DNA of 64,000 nt from Lepiota brunneoincarnata (GCA_023014365.1 JAEBUN010000014.1:806001-870000); one strand, 5' to 3'; numbered from the stretch's first letter, positions 35,431 through 48,626 are shown. Translations and numbers: made by a program. The notes: generated by a model not told the origin, from the letters alone.

Positions 35431-36591
35431 CAGCTATGGCGATGATGTATATGAATAGGGGTTGTTATGATAAGCGCGACATTTTTTCACGGTAATTGCC
35501 TGTTCTTCTCTTTACGCTAAGACCTTATGTACATTGAGACAATGCTTTGAGGCGGAAATTCAAGCCTGTAAACCATGTCGCAGTTTCTCCCTTCCCAAAT
35601 CTCCCAAAGCATTACCACACCGTCTCCTCACCCCATTGACTGGAGTAGGCCACAAACCAGGGTGAACTTTGTTGAATTGAAATGGAAACCTGCAGGAACT
35701 ATATCGGTGCCGGGGTTGTCTATTTAGGAAAACGCCAGTTGATACAGATTGTGCAGGGGAAAGGAGAAACACCCCAAAAGAATAGGGTAACTTCACGTAA
35801 GCCGCCAGGGCCTCCCCAAATCTACTTGGCGGAAGCGTCTTGCACCCCGTTTCCTCCCCTAGACGAACACCCTTGTCCAAATTTGGGATGAGGCTCCATC
35901 AGCAGGACTCTCTTCAGAGTTACACCAGCAGTGGTTCCGTGGAAGTGGGGAATCAACCCGATGAGCCGTTTCCATTGAGATAGTGCGGGTGGGAGGAATC
36001 CTCGACGGTGAGAAGATCTTTTCACCTCTTTCTTCTATAGAAAGAACCTTGTTTGAAACAAAGTTCTGCTCGACTCCCATACGGGCACGAGACTCATAGC
36101 TTCAAACTTGAGATGTTCCTTTGCCATGACCCCATTGAGGTCTTAAACAAGGGAGGTGCTCAGGGGATCTGCTCGGCTGCCGCCCATTCAGTTCTTCCTC
36201 TGAAACTAAGGCAACTACTCTTTTTTCGAATATGATACATCTCCCTCCACGCAGCAAAGCTGTCCTTCCTAAATGACATGATCTAAGCAGTTATAATGTA
36301 TTTTCCTTCCAGGCCTTGCAGTCATTCTGCGTGCCCACAGAGCATAATACTTGGAGATGGTTGAGGACTGTCGGGGGATATGACGCGGCAACGACTAACT
36401 TGACTCTTTTTCGGCATCCGCTGCTTATATCTCTATGTGCACATGATATAAAAAGCCGAAAATACACGCTTGTCTGGCCCTCGAGACATTACACTGCAGG
36501 AACCTGAATGACCACAATGGTCGGCTCAGAGGCCGGGCTTGGCAAAGGCTGACGTACTGCAAATGGATACGCTAAGCAGGCAGTGGTAGAT
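35431..36591. other. no gene; traces of a decayed duplicate
   Basis: Contains the isolated flank motif at 35949-35990. Open frames at 35560-35880 and 35822-36080 lack domains. Confidence 0.35.
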
Positions 36592-37660
36592 TCAGCGCAG
36601 CTCCAGATGAACCGCTCCCGGCTCCCGGAGCCCGGGCAGGATGGCATCTGAAATCGGATGCTCCGATAGGCTCCCCCGACTTGGAGTCGCATAGACCTCC
36701 CCATCCCTCCCCAGGGAACGCTTTACCTTGTCCCTGATATGGCGATTGGGAATGCTATGGTGGGAAGACTCCCTGCCTCTTGGCTGGCTGTTGCCATAAT
36801 GAATTATAAGGATCAGACACACCAAGACTGATAGGGTTGTTATTGATCACCTGTCAGGTAAGAGGTTAGGTATATACTTGTTGCTGCGCGGCTCCTACTT
36901 ACGGGCATATTCCTTCGATTTCCAAATGTCTGACGGCAGCATATGGAACACTGGTTGCAAAGGCTACTCCACAATAAATCAGCGAGATGGAATAGTGAAA
37001 AGGTGTCGAGTTCATGTAATGGCTTGCGTCTTGAAACCAAGTGAGTGTCCAGATGATGGCTTGGCATAGCTCGGAGAGGACCCTGGGATGATCAAGTGAG
37101 TCGAGATTCGTACGAGTGAGTAGATGTGTCATACACACAGTAATGCAAAGCTAAGCAGGGTGGGCCTCAAGCCACAAGCAGTGTCAAACCCGCCTTGGAG
37201 ATATACCATTACAAATATCCCGGAGCTGACTTCAGGAGCTGACTTCAATGTCGAAGATCGCCACCGCCAAAATACCAATTTTGAAGCTTCTCTTAGAGAG
37301 CGCGTAAACTCGTAATAGTAGCGTGGCTCCGAGCGGGAGCTAGAGAACCATTCTCGATAAATGTCGGAATGCGAAGGACCTGCGGCTACAGATCCAGAGA
37401 GTGTGATGGCTTCAAATGAAAGATGAGAACTAAATTGACCCTAGGGGTGTTGGCCTGGGCAAATCCGAAAGAGCGGAGGGCGGCTGATACACCCACGAAT
37501 GAGTTAAGGACGTATGTTGCCTTGATGAAAGTTGCTGGGGCTCTGCAGAACTGGATTAGCACTCATGACCATTTCCCGTTCACATAACACTTCACCTCCA
37601 AATGACCGAGTGTTCTTCTACAATAATTCCAGAAGAGTTCAATAAGGAAGAGAGCACAAG
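36592..37660 (-). pseudogene. DUF6533-like multi-pass membrane protein, copy C (degenerate)
   Basis: Minus-strand pieces match the other copies: ACALFLIELFWNY near 37650-37600, TFIKATYVLNSF near 37540, VNLVLIFHLKPSHSL near 37440, and a tail CLILIIHYGNSQPRG from about 36820 to the stop at 36592. The middle part is shortened and cannot be joined into one frame. It is the most decayed of the three minus-strand copies. Confidence 0.55.
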
Positions 37661-37960
37661 CTGCAACTTCTCAAGGACAGTGTCTGTCAGACGCGGTATG
37701 GTCCTCAGCAGAGAGAAAGAGGGGTAATACACTCGGATAGCCAATGCGACGAGCCCTTCCATCGAGATGCGCCTGACAACTGAACGGGGGAAACGGGAGG
37801 AAGTGGGAGGGAAGCCGGCCCCAAGAGTAAACTATCAGACGCTTTAACTCTATATCGCCCGGGTTCCCATGCTGTCTACGGTGGGCAACTATACGACACA
37901 ACTCAATTATTGCCAAGAAACATTATGATTCAGTGTACGCCTCCGCCGCTCTCAACCCTG

Positions 37961-38358
37961 TCACTCCAAAGGTACAGCAGTCACCTCCGCATGGCTAAAA
38001 GTCCTTTTGCCCACTCTTCGGATCCTGAGACGCGAGGGACAGTTTGGATCCGGGCACGCAATCTCGCAGTCAGTAGTCATCCAATCGTTGGGGTGTGTAG
38101 GACGCTGTTTGGCTGCTAGGAGAGGAAGTATAGACGCTTTTATATGTCTATGAGCATGGCTATTTATTTGGGAGCTTGTGACTAACCCAGAGAGTAGATG
38201 GAAAAACCCTGTCCCTGGGGTAGATGCAGCATCTCGCCCCGCAGTTCAAAGTAATCACCCTCCTTTGCGCCGCAGTAGATCTTGCGTCCAGGTGGGCAGA
38301 TCACCTCAATGTGGAGGTCATAGAGCTCGAATGAGTCGGTGCTGGTAGTGGTGGACAT
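37961..38358 (-). CDS. TIGR04076 family protein
   Basis: Two exons, 38358-38187 and 38136-37961, joined over a 50-bp GT...AG intron, give 115 residues with no break. The intron is needed: without it the frame stops at SLG. The protein reads ELYDLHIEVICPPGRKIYCG, GDYFELRGEMLHLPQGQGFS, LLAAKQRPTHPNDWMTTD and IACPDPNCPSRLRI, with paired cysteines in the last part. This is the pattern of the small TIGR04076 proteins found in bacteria and expanded in basidiomycetes. Their function is unknown; no enzyme motif is visible. Start ATG 38358 was chosen because the family begins a few residues before the YDL motif. The broken relative at 35080-35430 shows it is part of a duplicated unit. Confidence 0.85.
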
Positions 38359-38884
38359 GAAAAATAGGTGCCTGATAAGCGCCCAGGATTTATCTCGGGA
38401 AGTTGCCTGCACACGAGCCCCTCAGCTGTGCTGAGACTGCAAAACGACATCCCCGAAACGCACATTTAGTTCGATACTATAGTTGTAGCGGATCTCACCT
38501 TGAGATATATATTATGAATAGTGGCGAAGATGGTATGGGAAGCTTTAGTACGGCAGGATGGTCATGGCATAGGTCTCGATTACCTGCGTTCTGCAACAAC
38601 GGAGCTTTCTCTACAGAGGTCATTTCGCGAGTTGCAAGAGGAACCTATGAATTCGTTAACTAAAGCAAAAGCAGAGTCAGTTAACTTGCTTGTTAGTATT
38701 CCTCTGCATAAGCGAAATTAATTCGCCACTACGCTTGGGAACCGCTAGTGACACTCTGGGAAAAGGAAGCACATACGACGGTGGCTGATGCACTGATGTG
38801 ACATGTCGTGTGGCTTGTGTTACATACTCTTGACCCTAAGCGATAATCGATGACATTATTGTGGGTGTTCGCCAGCTGATAATT
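38359..38884. other. spacer between the TIGR04076 gene and the caspase-like gene
   Basis: A shared upstream region: the genes on both sides point away from it. An open frame at 38403-38721 (plus) has no recognisable domain. Confidence 0.35.
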
Positions 38885-41291
38885 ATGCAATTATTATCTA
38901 ACAACAGACTTGGCCTTAGCAATCGACCCCCACACTCTGACAAGCAAGTCCGATTCCGCACCTGCCCTCGCATCCAAACTAACATAGACCTATACAGCTA
39001 TTTCCAACTCCCACCTCTTTATGCCCTCGTAATCGGCATCGACACCTACGACATCCCAGAGTTCCGCCTTTACACTGCCGCCAAAGACGCAGATGACTTT
39101 TACACCTACCTCACATCCAAACTCAACGTCCCCCCATGCAACATCATCAACATCCGCAACGAACAAGCTACCTCGTGTTGGTATCCTCGATGCTTTTGAC
39201 CAGCTTAAAAACCTAGTCCCTGCGCGCAAGGACGAAGCTGGCATTGTGATTTACTTTGCGGGACACGGAACAAGATGTGACAAACCGGAGGAGTGGGTCG
39301 ATTGGGACACAGTGAATAAGTACGTTGAGGCGATATGTCCGGCAGATATAGGTGTTTTGAGTGTGCATGAGCGAAAGATTGTAACTGTGGATGAATCCGG
39401 TGTCATTTGGGAGGAGGTGAAGGTACCGGCCATTCCGGATAGAACAATATCGGTACTGTTGAATCAGCTGTCAGAAGCGAAGGGTAACAACATCGTGAGC
39501 GATTCCCAAACTTGCTTTGTTAGTAGACCTGACTATGCAGTAGACGCTCATTTTGGATTGTTGTCATTCGGCAGGAGCGAATCGGGATGAAGGTCTGAGC
39601 GAGCCAGAGGAACAGAAGCTCATCAACCGTCGTATTCATGATCCTCCTCCGATTCCGGCGCATTACGATGATGATATCATCGGATCCTCATCGCGCGCCG
39701 CTACTATCACCTGAAGGATTTTCAGCCAAGAATCGGTCCTCTCATGTGCTGCTCGCCGCGTGTGGACGCCATCAGCGCGCCTATGAGTACCCTGGCGGGA
39801 ACAATGGGGTCTTCACCCACAGTTTGTTGGAAGTGCTGAATAATGAGAATGTTGAGCATCTGACATATACATCACTCGTGCACAAGCTGGACATGCCTCA
39901 CTGGTACGCGGCTCTTATCGGCTTTTTGGTTTCCTTCTCATCATCATTCTTTAGGCAAAATGCTCATTGTGACGGAGCGGAGGTCCACAGGAGGTTGTTC
40001 AATCATAGGATCGAAGGAGGTGACAAGAGCTTCATTCTCGGTACCATGCATGCCGAGACGTGGTTGACGCTGGAAGCCGGGGCTGCGCAAGGCATCACCG
40101 TCAACTCGGTATTCTCAGTACACGCGTCGAACCTTGTACCCCTGCCACAGAAGCCCAATGATGTCCTTGGCTACCTTGTTGTCACCTCGGTAGACACCAC
40201 TTCATCTCATCTCGAGTTCTTGCCGGACTCACGTCCGTTTCCCCTCGACCGCCTATTTTATTGCAGGCTTAGCGGGACGCCCATCGGATACCATGACAAT
40301 CTCCTCCCCAGATCTTGTATGGCTTCAGTCCAACATTACGAGCCACTTTTGTGCCTCGCACTCGGTGCAAATTATCAACGACATATCCTCAGCAGACTTT
40401 GTCTTGACACTTGAAAACCGCATCATCTACATCGACCACCGTCTACCCATGGCCACTGACCACATCGATATCCGTTCCCCATTCACAGTTCCTGAAGAAA
40501 AATCATGGCTTCTCCCAGATGTCGTTCGGTGCGCAGTCAACTTTCGATTCCATTTGTTTCGCACAAACCCAAACGTTCCGTCTATCAACGTGACTATGGA
40601 GATGAGAGAGCTCCGATTAGTCGAAGATGAGGATTCGGGACAGCCTTATGGCGACGACATTTTTGCTGAAGGGCTGGCAAGAGTCGTCGTTGATGCATTC
40701 GGCCCGAAGTGGTATGGAGCTATGATTGATAATGGGACGGATATACCGCTGTACCCGCACCTCTTCTACTTTGACCCACTTGAATTATCAATTCGTGAGT
40801 CCTCGCCTTGTGCATGATCAATTTGTGATCCTTTTTTTTTTTAAACGAGGGGTTCGACAGGGCGTTGGTACCTCCCACCAATAGGCACAGACTCCTTCAC
40901 CTCCACCACCTTCTCCTCGCTCTCCTATAACCCCCAAATCAACGCTGCCCTACCAGCCCGATCCAGCTTACCTGTTGGGTACGGCGAAAGCAGTGCGGAG
41001 CCTTGGAACTTTTGGATCAGGAGGGGAGAAACCAAGGATGTGGGGTTCTTTAAACTGTTTTTGACGACGATGCCGGCAAATTTAGAGAGCGTTGAGCAGG
41101 ATTGTCCGTTTGGTGCTCGAACGCGTCTTGAGCCGATTCAAGTTTCCGGAAGGCCGGAGATGGTGTCGTTTTGGGCTGCTGTTAAGTGTTTTCACGGTTG
41201 TTCAGGTGACGCCACTTGGGAGTTTGGCGGATGGGTGATTGGAGAGGGGGGGAGGATGTGGATTTCTTTTTCTTTTTTTTTTTTGCCCTGA
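38885..41291 (+). pseudogene. metacaspase-like protein (peptidase C14 p20 domain), with single-base shifts
   Basis: ATG 38885 opens the gene. The p20 domain starts YALVIGIDTYDIPEF with DADDFYTYL. The catalytic His lies in IVIYFAGHGT (near 39260). After an intron at 39495-39543 the catalytic Cys follows in TLILDCCHSAGA (near 39560). Further introns at 39904-39954 (PHW|QNAHCDG) and 40795-40860 are supported by frame. The C-terminal half (to 41291) is a conserved-looking region of unknown function (QRAYEYPGGNNGVFTHSLL ... RRWYLPPIGTD). Three shifts break the frame: an extra T at 39173 (NEQAT/RVGILDAF), an extra T at 39712 (AATIT/EGFSAKN), and one near 40275. Both catalytic residues and all splice sites are kept, so the breaks are recent or are assembly errors. 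Such proteases act in fungal stress and cell death. Confidence 0.8.
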
Positions 41292-41700
41292 AGAGAAAAA
41301 AATGCGCAGTGCTAGTCCCGGCTCTAAATGTAATAAGTGTTGCAGAATATGAATTGAATCCAGGCAAGGAGCTATAGCAGTTTGCCCGAGGTATTTGTCG
41401 CGTCGACATCTACCGGCTGAATATAACAGCCGTCTTCACAGTGCAACATGTTCCTTTCATGTCACTGGCAGTGCAATTGATTGCTTGGCAATCAGGTGTG
41501 GGACGAGTACTTGGGCCTCTAAGTCATTTCTCTATCCAAAGCTTGACCTGATTGAGGAGGCACTACATGAGTTAAGAGAGGTGAAGAAGAGGAGAGAGAT
41601 GACGGGTCGGGTACGGTCAGGCTTCATTTTCACGCGCGAGTGATGGTCGCCGACAAGCGCCAGCTTACTTAAGCATGATCAAAGCGAGTTCACAGCCATT
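41292..41700. other. 3' flank of the caspase-like gene
   Basis: No gene. A/T runs near 41266-41282 and 41297-41302 lie around the end of the coding region. Confidence 0.35.
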
Positions 41701-42895
41701 ATCACACCACCGTTTAGAATAAAATCTGAATTATGTACATTTTACTGTTCACATTTACTTATTATACAATCAACTGAACACCTGATTGATTGATTTATGG
41801 CGTAACATAAGAGGTTCATCAGATCTTGCTACTCCCTGACCTTGTTTTCGCTAATTATATGGTGACCAACAAACAATTGACCCCAAGCAACGCCGGGCCC
41901 GAGTCCATAGAGAAGAATATTTTACGAATGCCGAACGGGAAGCCATGAGGGCCACCTGCATGGATTGCAAACATGCCAGCAATTGGGGAACCGTCCACCT
42001 GAGGTGACGAAAGAGCAAAAGGAAAGCCTGAAATGACAGTGGTGGCGGGCAGGAAGTCGACAAAAGGGGCCAAGCCAGCTGGTCTGCAGAACCGGGAGGG
42101 GAAAAACAAAAAATGAATGTGAACTAGAATGTATCTATAGATTTGTCGATTCAATCTACGGAGGCAAGACTGAAGAGGAGTCTGGGGCTGCGAGGTCCTG
42201 AGTGGTATCTATGCGCTTAATGTTGGTTGGACTGAGGATGTTGCGACTCAACCCAATCGAGAGGTGAAACATAGATGCAGCCGAGAGTTGGGGTGGGTAA
42301 AGGGTGTGCGTGTGGGCGTTTTGGAAATGATGCTAGATATTACGTGGTATATGCGCGAAATTGAATCACATGTCACATGCTTGCCCTCGCATCAGCATCT
42401 GGCCAAGCATGAGCCAGATGCCCTGCGTAGCGATGAAACAGAATATGATAAGTGTGAGCAGCGGACAACGTGTTCGTGATAGATGATACTCGCTCACATC
42501 TGCTCTCTTATGCTTGCTTTAGACCCCAGAAGCCAACTGCCCTTTCCAGGGGTGGGCCTTCCCCCTCCTCTCCCCAAGTCGGCACGCGATTGATGATCCA
42601 TACTAACATCTCACTGGAGGATTGACAGCCCCATCTTGCCAAGAGAAGGATCAATTCTGCACTGATTAACAATAATATCTGGTCGGCATAAGTGATGGAT
42701 GTAACTTGTACGCCACTGGGGATATAACAGTGGAGACTCAAGTGCGATAAAGGGGAAGCAGAGAGATGAGAAGGGGGAAAAAGAGGTGATGGAGAAACAA
42801 GGGTCCTGAGTGGTTGAATATTAGGCAGAGAAGAGGCGGTATTGTACAGACTTGTTAGAGTTGTAATTAGAACACCTAAACAGAGTTTCGTTGGG

Positions 42896-43060
42896 GTCTG
42901 GCAAGGGATATGGGCTTGGGGACCCAATGCATGTCCAACCCTTCCCCTTGCGGTCAAGGAAAGCGGTAGAAGCTACATCTACATGCATTAGGTTCCCCAA
43001 TTGGGTTGAGCCCACAACTCCCCGCTGGTTTACCCACTTCCTATCTAGAGTGTGGGCTCA
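42896..43060 (-). repeat. block V, copy 1 (VDVAS motif), minus-strand reading
   Basis: On the minus strand it reads MHVDVASTAFLDRKGKG followed by YPLPDPNETLFRCSNY. It is related in peptide sequence to five other blocks in the array (46063-46250, 47470-47690, 49480-49660, 50880-51090, 54280-54480). The shared pattern is (N/H)VDVAS, then FL(N/D), then PDP. Confidence 0.6.
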
Positions 43061-44349
43061 AAAACCCTTACTCTCATAATCTATAACCAAGGTTGATTAT
43101 GTTGCACTGTTGGTGTAATGTGGCCAGATACTTGTCTTCCGATAGCCTAGCTCAATATCATAGACCAAGAATCGCGTCTGATTCGTCTTGTAGCCTCTGG
43201 GAATCACCTACTGGACAGTCGAAGGAATGAATTACAGAATATGAAATTGTCCACAGCGTCCGACACGCCTGCGATGGGCGGGATCCACTTGCATCTGCCC
43301 TCTTGACCCCTGTAGGCAGTCGCCCCCGCAGGTCGTAGGCCTGTTCCCCCAAATCGTTATGTCATTGATGATTATATTGCTATCTTATGAGTGGATTGAC
43401 AGTCTAGTAGCCTGCGAATACCGAGAGGAATCTCAATGGTATTGCGTGCTTCTGTGGGATATTCGGCGTTGTGCGAACACTCTTACTCATCAATGGGGCA
43501 GGTGTACATGCGCTTCAAGTCGACCTCTAGTAGGAAGATTGGTGGGGGGCGCTGTATAGATATACGGGAATACACTGTAAAATACGTCCGTCCATGCAGA
43601 GGTTATCAGGTCGGGTTTAGATCCGCACCTTTTGGTTAGGTTGCTCAATTTGTTATGGTGTCAGGTTTATTCTATCGAGTTGTCATGGGTTTAATCTTGT
43701 TCCATACACGGCTGAAGTTGGCCCATGCTGCGTTGTTCTGCTCCACCGAATACGTGATTGACTGGCAGCGCGTAAAAAGAGGAAAGATATCGTCTCCACT
43801 AAACACCGCCCCCGACACCGTCTGCTATCTCTGGGCCCAACTGCTGGCAGTGCCCCTAATAAGCAACCAAACGTATACGGAATTAAAAAGTCGTCAAATC
43901 TCCTTACTTTCTGATCTGTTTGTGCTGATTATATAAACAGTCAACCCCAGAGCAACACTGGGCACAAAGTCATTATAGTCAATGTTTTGTTTTGACGAGA
44001 AACGTTTGCAAGAAATCGCCTAGGGATGACACGACATGGCAACAAAACCGGATAGCACCACACCGCTCGTCGCTCACATGGCAACAAGACATGGTGAACC
44101 GCTCGAAGCGCACATGCAAACAAGATATGATGAAGTTCAACCGCTCGAAGCGCACATGCAAACAAAATATGATGAACCGCTCGAAGCGCACAGCGGCGAA
44201 GCTTTGCATCGGGTGTAAAAAGAAGGGATCAATGAAGGAACTCAATGACAATGGGAGAAGGGATAGTGGAGGCCAGGGTCAAAAACTCACGCGGGGCGAG
44301 ATGTACTTAGCTGTGGATTATTACCCGATGTGCTTCTAATTTTTGCAAT

Positions 44350-45360
44350 GGTGTGGAATTTTAAGTCGTGAGCTGCGCGGTGCCGGGAATGATATCATGA
44401 TGATGATTTAAGTGCGACGAAGTGGAAGCAGAGAGACAACGGTGGTGAGAGCGACGGGAACCTACATATGCATAGTGGTACGCGCTCGAGGTGCCACATT
44501 CTCATGCGAAATCATGATCTCTCATGACTCGAGTAGGCTTTCCAAAGTGGAAAAGCGACCAAAAAGACCTCGTGCAAGATGTGCTAGCACGGGCCCATGC
44601 TACGGTCGATCCCTACACCGCCCCAAGAACTCTTGCGAGTGTGAGGCAAATATATTATCGTACCTACAATACAGCATGCTTCCACCCCCCCCGTTCACAA
44701 CAAAAAACGCTATCTATCAATGATAGATGATGTCCGAGCGCACAACACCATTCCCTGGTAATCCCCTCGGCACGGCGCGTCTTATCGCTGATTTGACCCA
44801 CACGGGTCCTTCAGGGTTTGTGCATCTGCTCATCGGGGACAACGGCTCCGGAAATGATGGTCATTAGGGTGTGTCCAACCTCCAAAACCGTAGTCATTCT
44901 GCTTCGTCGTGGGCATACGCCCAATAGTATTCATGCTCGCAAGCAAATTTATCACTCCTCCGACATGATGCTACGACACAACGCCTGCCGAACTGTTCAA
45001 CACGGATTCACCCCTGGATCGGAGATACAGTAACCTCGCAATCATTTCAGGTTGTTTTTCTTATGCAAAATTGACCATTCTTATGATTTGGCCTCTTTCT
45101 TATGAATTGTCCGAATTGGAAGACCCAGTCTCTAAAGTTGCGAATAATCACTATTTTCCCTGATGCTCATTTCTTCGTCTGTAAAACTTATATTTAGGAT
45201 CGCGAGCTTGTAGAGACCGCGATAGTGATTATGGCACCTTGAGGAACCTGTCCGGAGGCCTACTGTGGTCCAACTCACCACGGGTGAAGAGGGGATGTAT
45301 GTATATAAAAACAAACCACTCCCCGCTCTACTCACCCCCAACTGCTCAGTGGATTTGCAG
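44350..45360 (+). repeat. X block, copy 1 (direct repeat of 51545-52510)
   Basis: About 1 kb aligned by eye with 51545-52510, starting at TGTGGAATTTT and ending at ACTGCTCAG. Both copies carry a TATA-like ATGTATATA about 50 bp before the end. A shorter third copy is at 54800-55390. No protein family is recognised. Confidence 0.7.
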
Positions 45361-46062
45361 ATCGGTATTAGAACCCAGTATTGGATAGATTGGTGTAAGG
45401 GGGACAAGCTTGAGGAAAGCCCCGGAGATCCCAATGGTGAGGTAGAGAGGAAGTGCAATTAGGTTACTGGACCCCGACCATACCTCCTCTCTCCCTCCCA
45501 ATCTTGTTCACACAACACACACACATCTTATCACTGATTTGGGCCACATTGGTTATCCAGGGCTGTGACAATACTCACCGATGTCAACGGTCCCGAAAGT
45601 GGCCAACAGCAGTTGTCGGAGCTTCAAGATAGGAAGCCAATCTGTCTTCACGGGCACATGCCCTTTATTGAGGCTTGGTGATATGGTGCCAGATGTTTGC
45701 AGTCCATAAATTAGCCGATGACTTCTCTAGTGGTACTGACCTTGGCTCGTAGCATCTGCTGGATCGCTTTGCGGTGACTCCTAGATGGGGGGCGTGGTCC
45801 CGGGGTGGACCTGCCCATCTGCATTCAGGACATTCCCCGAAACCATTGAATCACCATCTTTGTTGTGCACGCAGAGCGTCACGCAGTCCCAGGACCCATG
45901 ACACCTGTCAAAATAGACCTGACGCTGATCGGCAACCATAAAAGGGGGAAAGAGTGGTGACGGAAAAACCAGGGTCCTGAGTGGTCCAAATATTAGGCAG
46001 GAGGGAGGTGATACCCTACAGACTCGTTAGAGTGGTAATTAGAACACCTGAACGGAGTTTCG

Positions 46063-46250
46063 TTGGGATCTGGCAGGGGATATGGGCTTGGGGACCCAAT
46101 ACACGTCCAATCCTTCCCCCCTGGAATCAAAGAAAGCGGTAGAGGCTACATCTACATTAGGTCTCCCAATTGGGTTGAGCCCCAAACGTCCCAAGTCCCC
46201 ACTGTTTTACCCACTTCCCATCTAGGTTGTGGGCTCAAAAACACTTACTC
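46063..46250 (-). repeat. block V, copy 2
   Basis: Close to copy 1 at nucleotide level (GTTTCGTTGGGATCTGGCA at its edge and the PDPNET peptide), but with more disruptions. Confidence 0.55.
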
Positions 46251-47469
46251 TCATAATCTACGACCAACTTGATTATGTTGCACTGCTGGTGTAATATGGC
46301 CAGATACTTGTCTCCCGATAGCATTCCCACTCTTAGCTCGAATATCACAGACTCAGAATCGTGTCTGATTCATTTTATAGCCTCTGGGAATCACCTACCA
46401 GGCAGTTGAGGGTGTACATATCAGGAATTTCGGATGGAGCAGGAGGGCCTCAGCAATGAATTACAGAGTATGAAATTGTGCACAGCCTCCGAAATGCTTG
46501 CGGTAGGGGGGCATCCACTTGCAGTCCGCCCTCTTCACCTCAGTAGCGAATCGCCAGGCCTGTTTCCCCCAAGTCTCGGAAGATCTCCCAAGTCGTTACA
46601 TCATTGATGATCATATTGTTATTTTATGAGAGGATTGACAGTCTAGTAGCCTGCAAACACCAAGAGGAATCCCAATGGCATTGGGGATTTCTGTGGGGGT
46701 AGGCTTACGTGCACTTCAAGCCGATCTCTAGTAGATGCGTTGCAAATTATGTCTGTCCCCATGCAGGAGGTTATCAGATCGGGTTTAGATCCGCACCTTT
46801 TTGTTAGGCTGCTTGATTTGTTACGGTATCAGACTTATTCTATTGATTGGTCGCGTGTCTACAGGCTGCATTTTTCTGTTCCATTGAACACGTGATTGAC
46901 TGGCAGCGAGCCATAAAAAGACAAAAGATACTGTCTCTACTAAACACTATCCCCCGCATCATCTACTATCTCTGAGCCCAGCTACTGGCAGTGTGCCAAT
47001 AAGCAACCAAACGTATACGGAGAAAAAAGTGGTTGAGTCTCCTTACTTTCTGATCTGTTTGTGCCGCCTATATAGTGACCAACTGCAGTCAACCCAAGAG
47101 CAACACTTGACGCAAAGTCAACATAGTCAATGGATACGCTTAAACAGAACGAGCCCACATGGCAACAAAAGATAATTACAAATCGCCAGCTTAATTCTCT
47201 CATGGCAGGAGGAGGTGGAATTACAAACTAGACCCACAACAGCAAGGGCTGGAGGTAAACGAGAGGGCAAAAGCAAAAGGACCAACAATGGAACCAAAAG
47301 GCAATGGGGGAGGACGTCGTTGGGGCCAATGCAATGCGAGGCAATGTATCTGTAGTTCGGCGTTGTCATCAAGCCCATAGAGAAATTTTTTCAGTTGCAC
47401 GGTTCTGGATTGTGTCCATGTACTTAACACCAGGTAGAGAAGAGGCATACTGTACAGATTCATTGGAGT

Positions 47470-47690
47470 TTTGGCAAGGATAACACAGTCAGGATCTGGT
47501 AAGGCATGTGGGCTGTCAGGGTTGGGAACTGGACGACTACCCAATGCGCTTCTAATTCTTTCTTGCATACGGTTAAGATATGCGATGGAGGCAGCATCTA
47601 CGTTGGGGCTCTCAATTGGCTCGAGCTTCAAACGCCCCTAGCTTCCGCTATTGTACTCACTTCTCATCCAGGGCATGGCTTCAAATACCC
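47470..47690 (-). repeat. block V, copy 3 (type II)
   Basis: Minus strand reads EPIESPNVDAASIAYLNRM, ERIRSALGSRPVPNPDSP and HALPDPD. It lies in a minus-strand open frame of 136 codons (47631-47221). Confidence 0.6.
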
Positions 47691-48591
47691 ATGTTATATT
47701 ATTGGTGTGATGTGGCTTTCTCAATGAAAATGTACTAGCCATTGCCCCTGGTATTGTTCCCAGCTCTTGGCTTCCTACAAGCTCAAATCCACAATCGCGT
47801 CCAGTTCAGCCTCCAGGCCATCGGGAACCTGTGGTGCAATCGAGGGGGATGTTGGATAAGTGAAATTTCGTGTCAGGCATGTGAAGAATATGAAATTGTG
47901 CAAGTCGTCTAATGTACTTCTGATAGCCTCGCTGTCTCCGTGGCTTACAGTTGCTCCTCTAACTTTTGACCCCAGTAACCAACTCCCCTTCCCATAGCAT
48001 GCCTTTCCTTCCCCAAGTCTAAAATGCACCAGGCCGTCATGTCATCGATGGCTATATTGCAACTTGCAGGGGGAGGGGGATGAGCTTGAGGAAAGCCCCA
48101 GAGACCCAAACGGTGAGGCAGAGAGGGAGCGCAATCAGGTTACTGGTGTAGAGGTGGCTACCTGGCTGCTCATGTAGCCGAGTAAACCACCTCTCCATAA
48201 CAATCTTCGGATGAACCTTAACAGGCGTAAGACGACGATATTCCCAAAAGGGCAACTACTTATACTTCGGATCAAACACCCCAGATCAATTATATCCCCC
48301 TCCCCTGACCCAACTTCCCCCCTTCTGTACTTGGAAATGAATATGGACACTGCCTGTGGAACATTGTAGAATTGTAGGATGTTCTAAATGAACAGTAGTT
48401 AGTTTTCTCCGACTTTTTTGTATGTTCCCTTTCATCCTCATCCTTCTCCCATCCCTTCTTCCTTCTTTAAATTCCTTGTAAAGTTTCCGGAGCATATACG
48501 AGCTTCCACAGCCTCTAGAGTATATAAACTCCTGTATTCTCTATAGGCACCTCAGTCAATAATAATTTTAACTCATGTTTGAAGTCACTTT

Positions 48592-48626
48592 TCTCTCTCT
48601 CTCTCTCTCTCACTCTCTCTCTCTCT
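48592..48626 (+). repeat. TC microsatellite
   Basis: About 17 TC units with one interruption (CTCACTCT). It lies roughly 70 bp after a TATA-like AGAGTATATAAACTCC in the unique stretch between two units of the array. Confidence 0.85.

Larger units (their letters stand above)
27220..37775. repeat. dispersed 5'-flank motif of the duplicated membrane-protein/TIGR04076 unit (four copies)
   Basis: The motif GAGCCAATGCGACGAGCCG, followed by TTTCCATCGAGA, occurs in related form at 27220-27275, 34741-34785, 35949-35990 and 37729-37775. Three of the sites lie just upstream of DUF6533-like copies A, B and C. The fourth (35949) has no such gene beside it and marks a further, mostly deleted unit. Confidence 0.6.
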
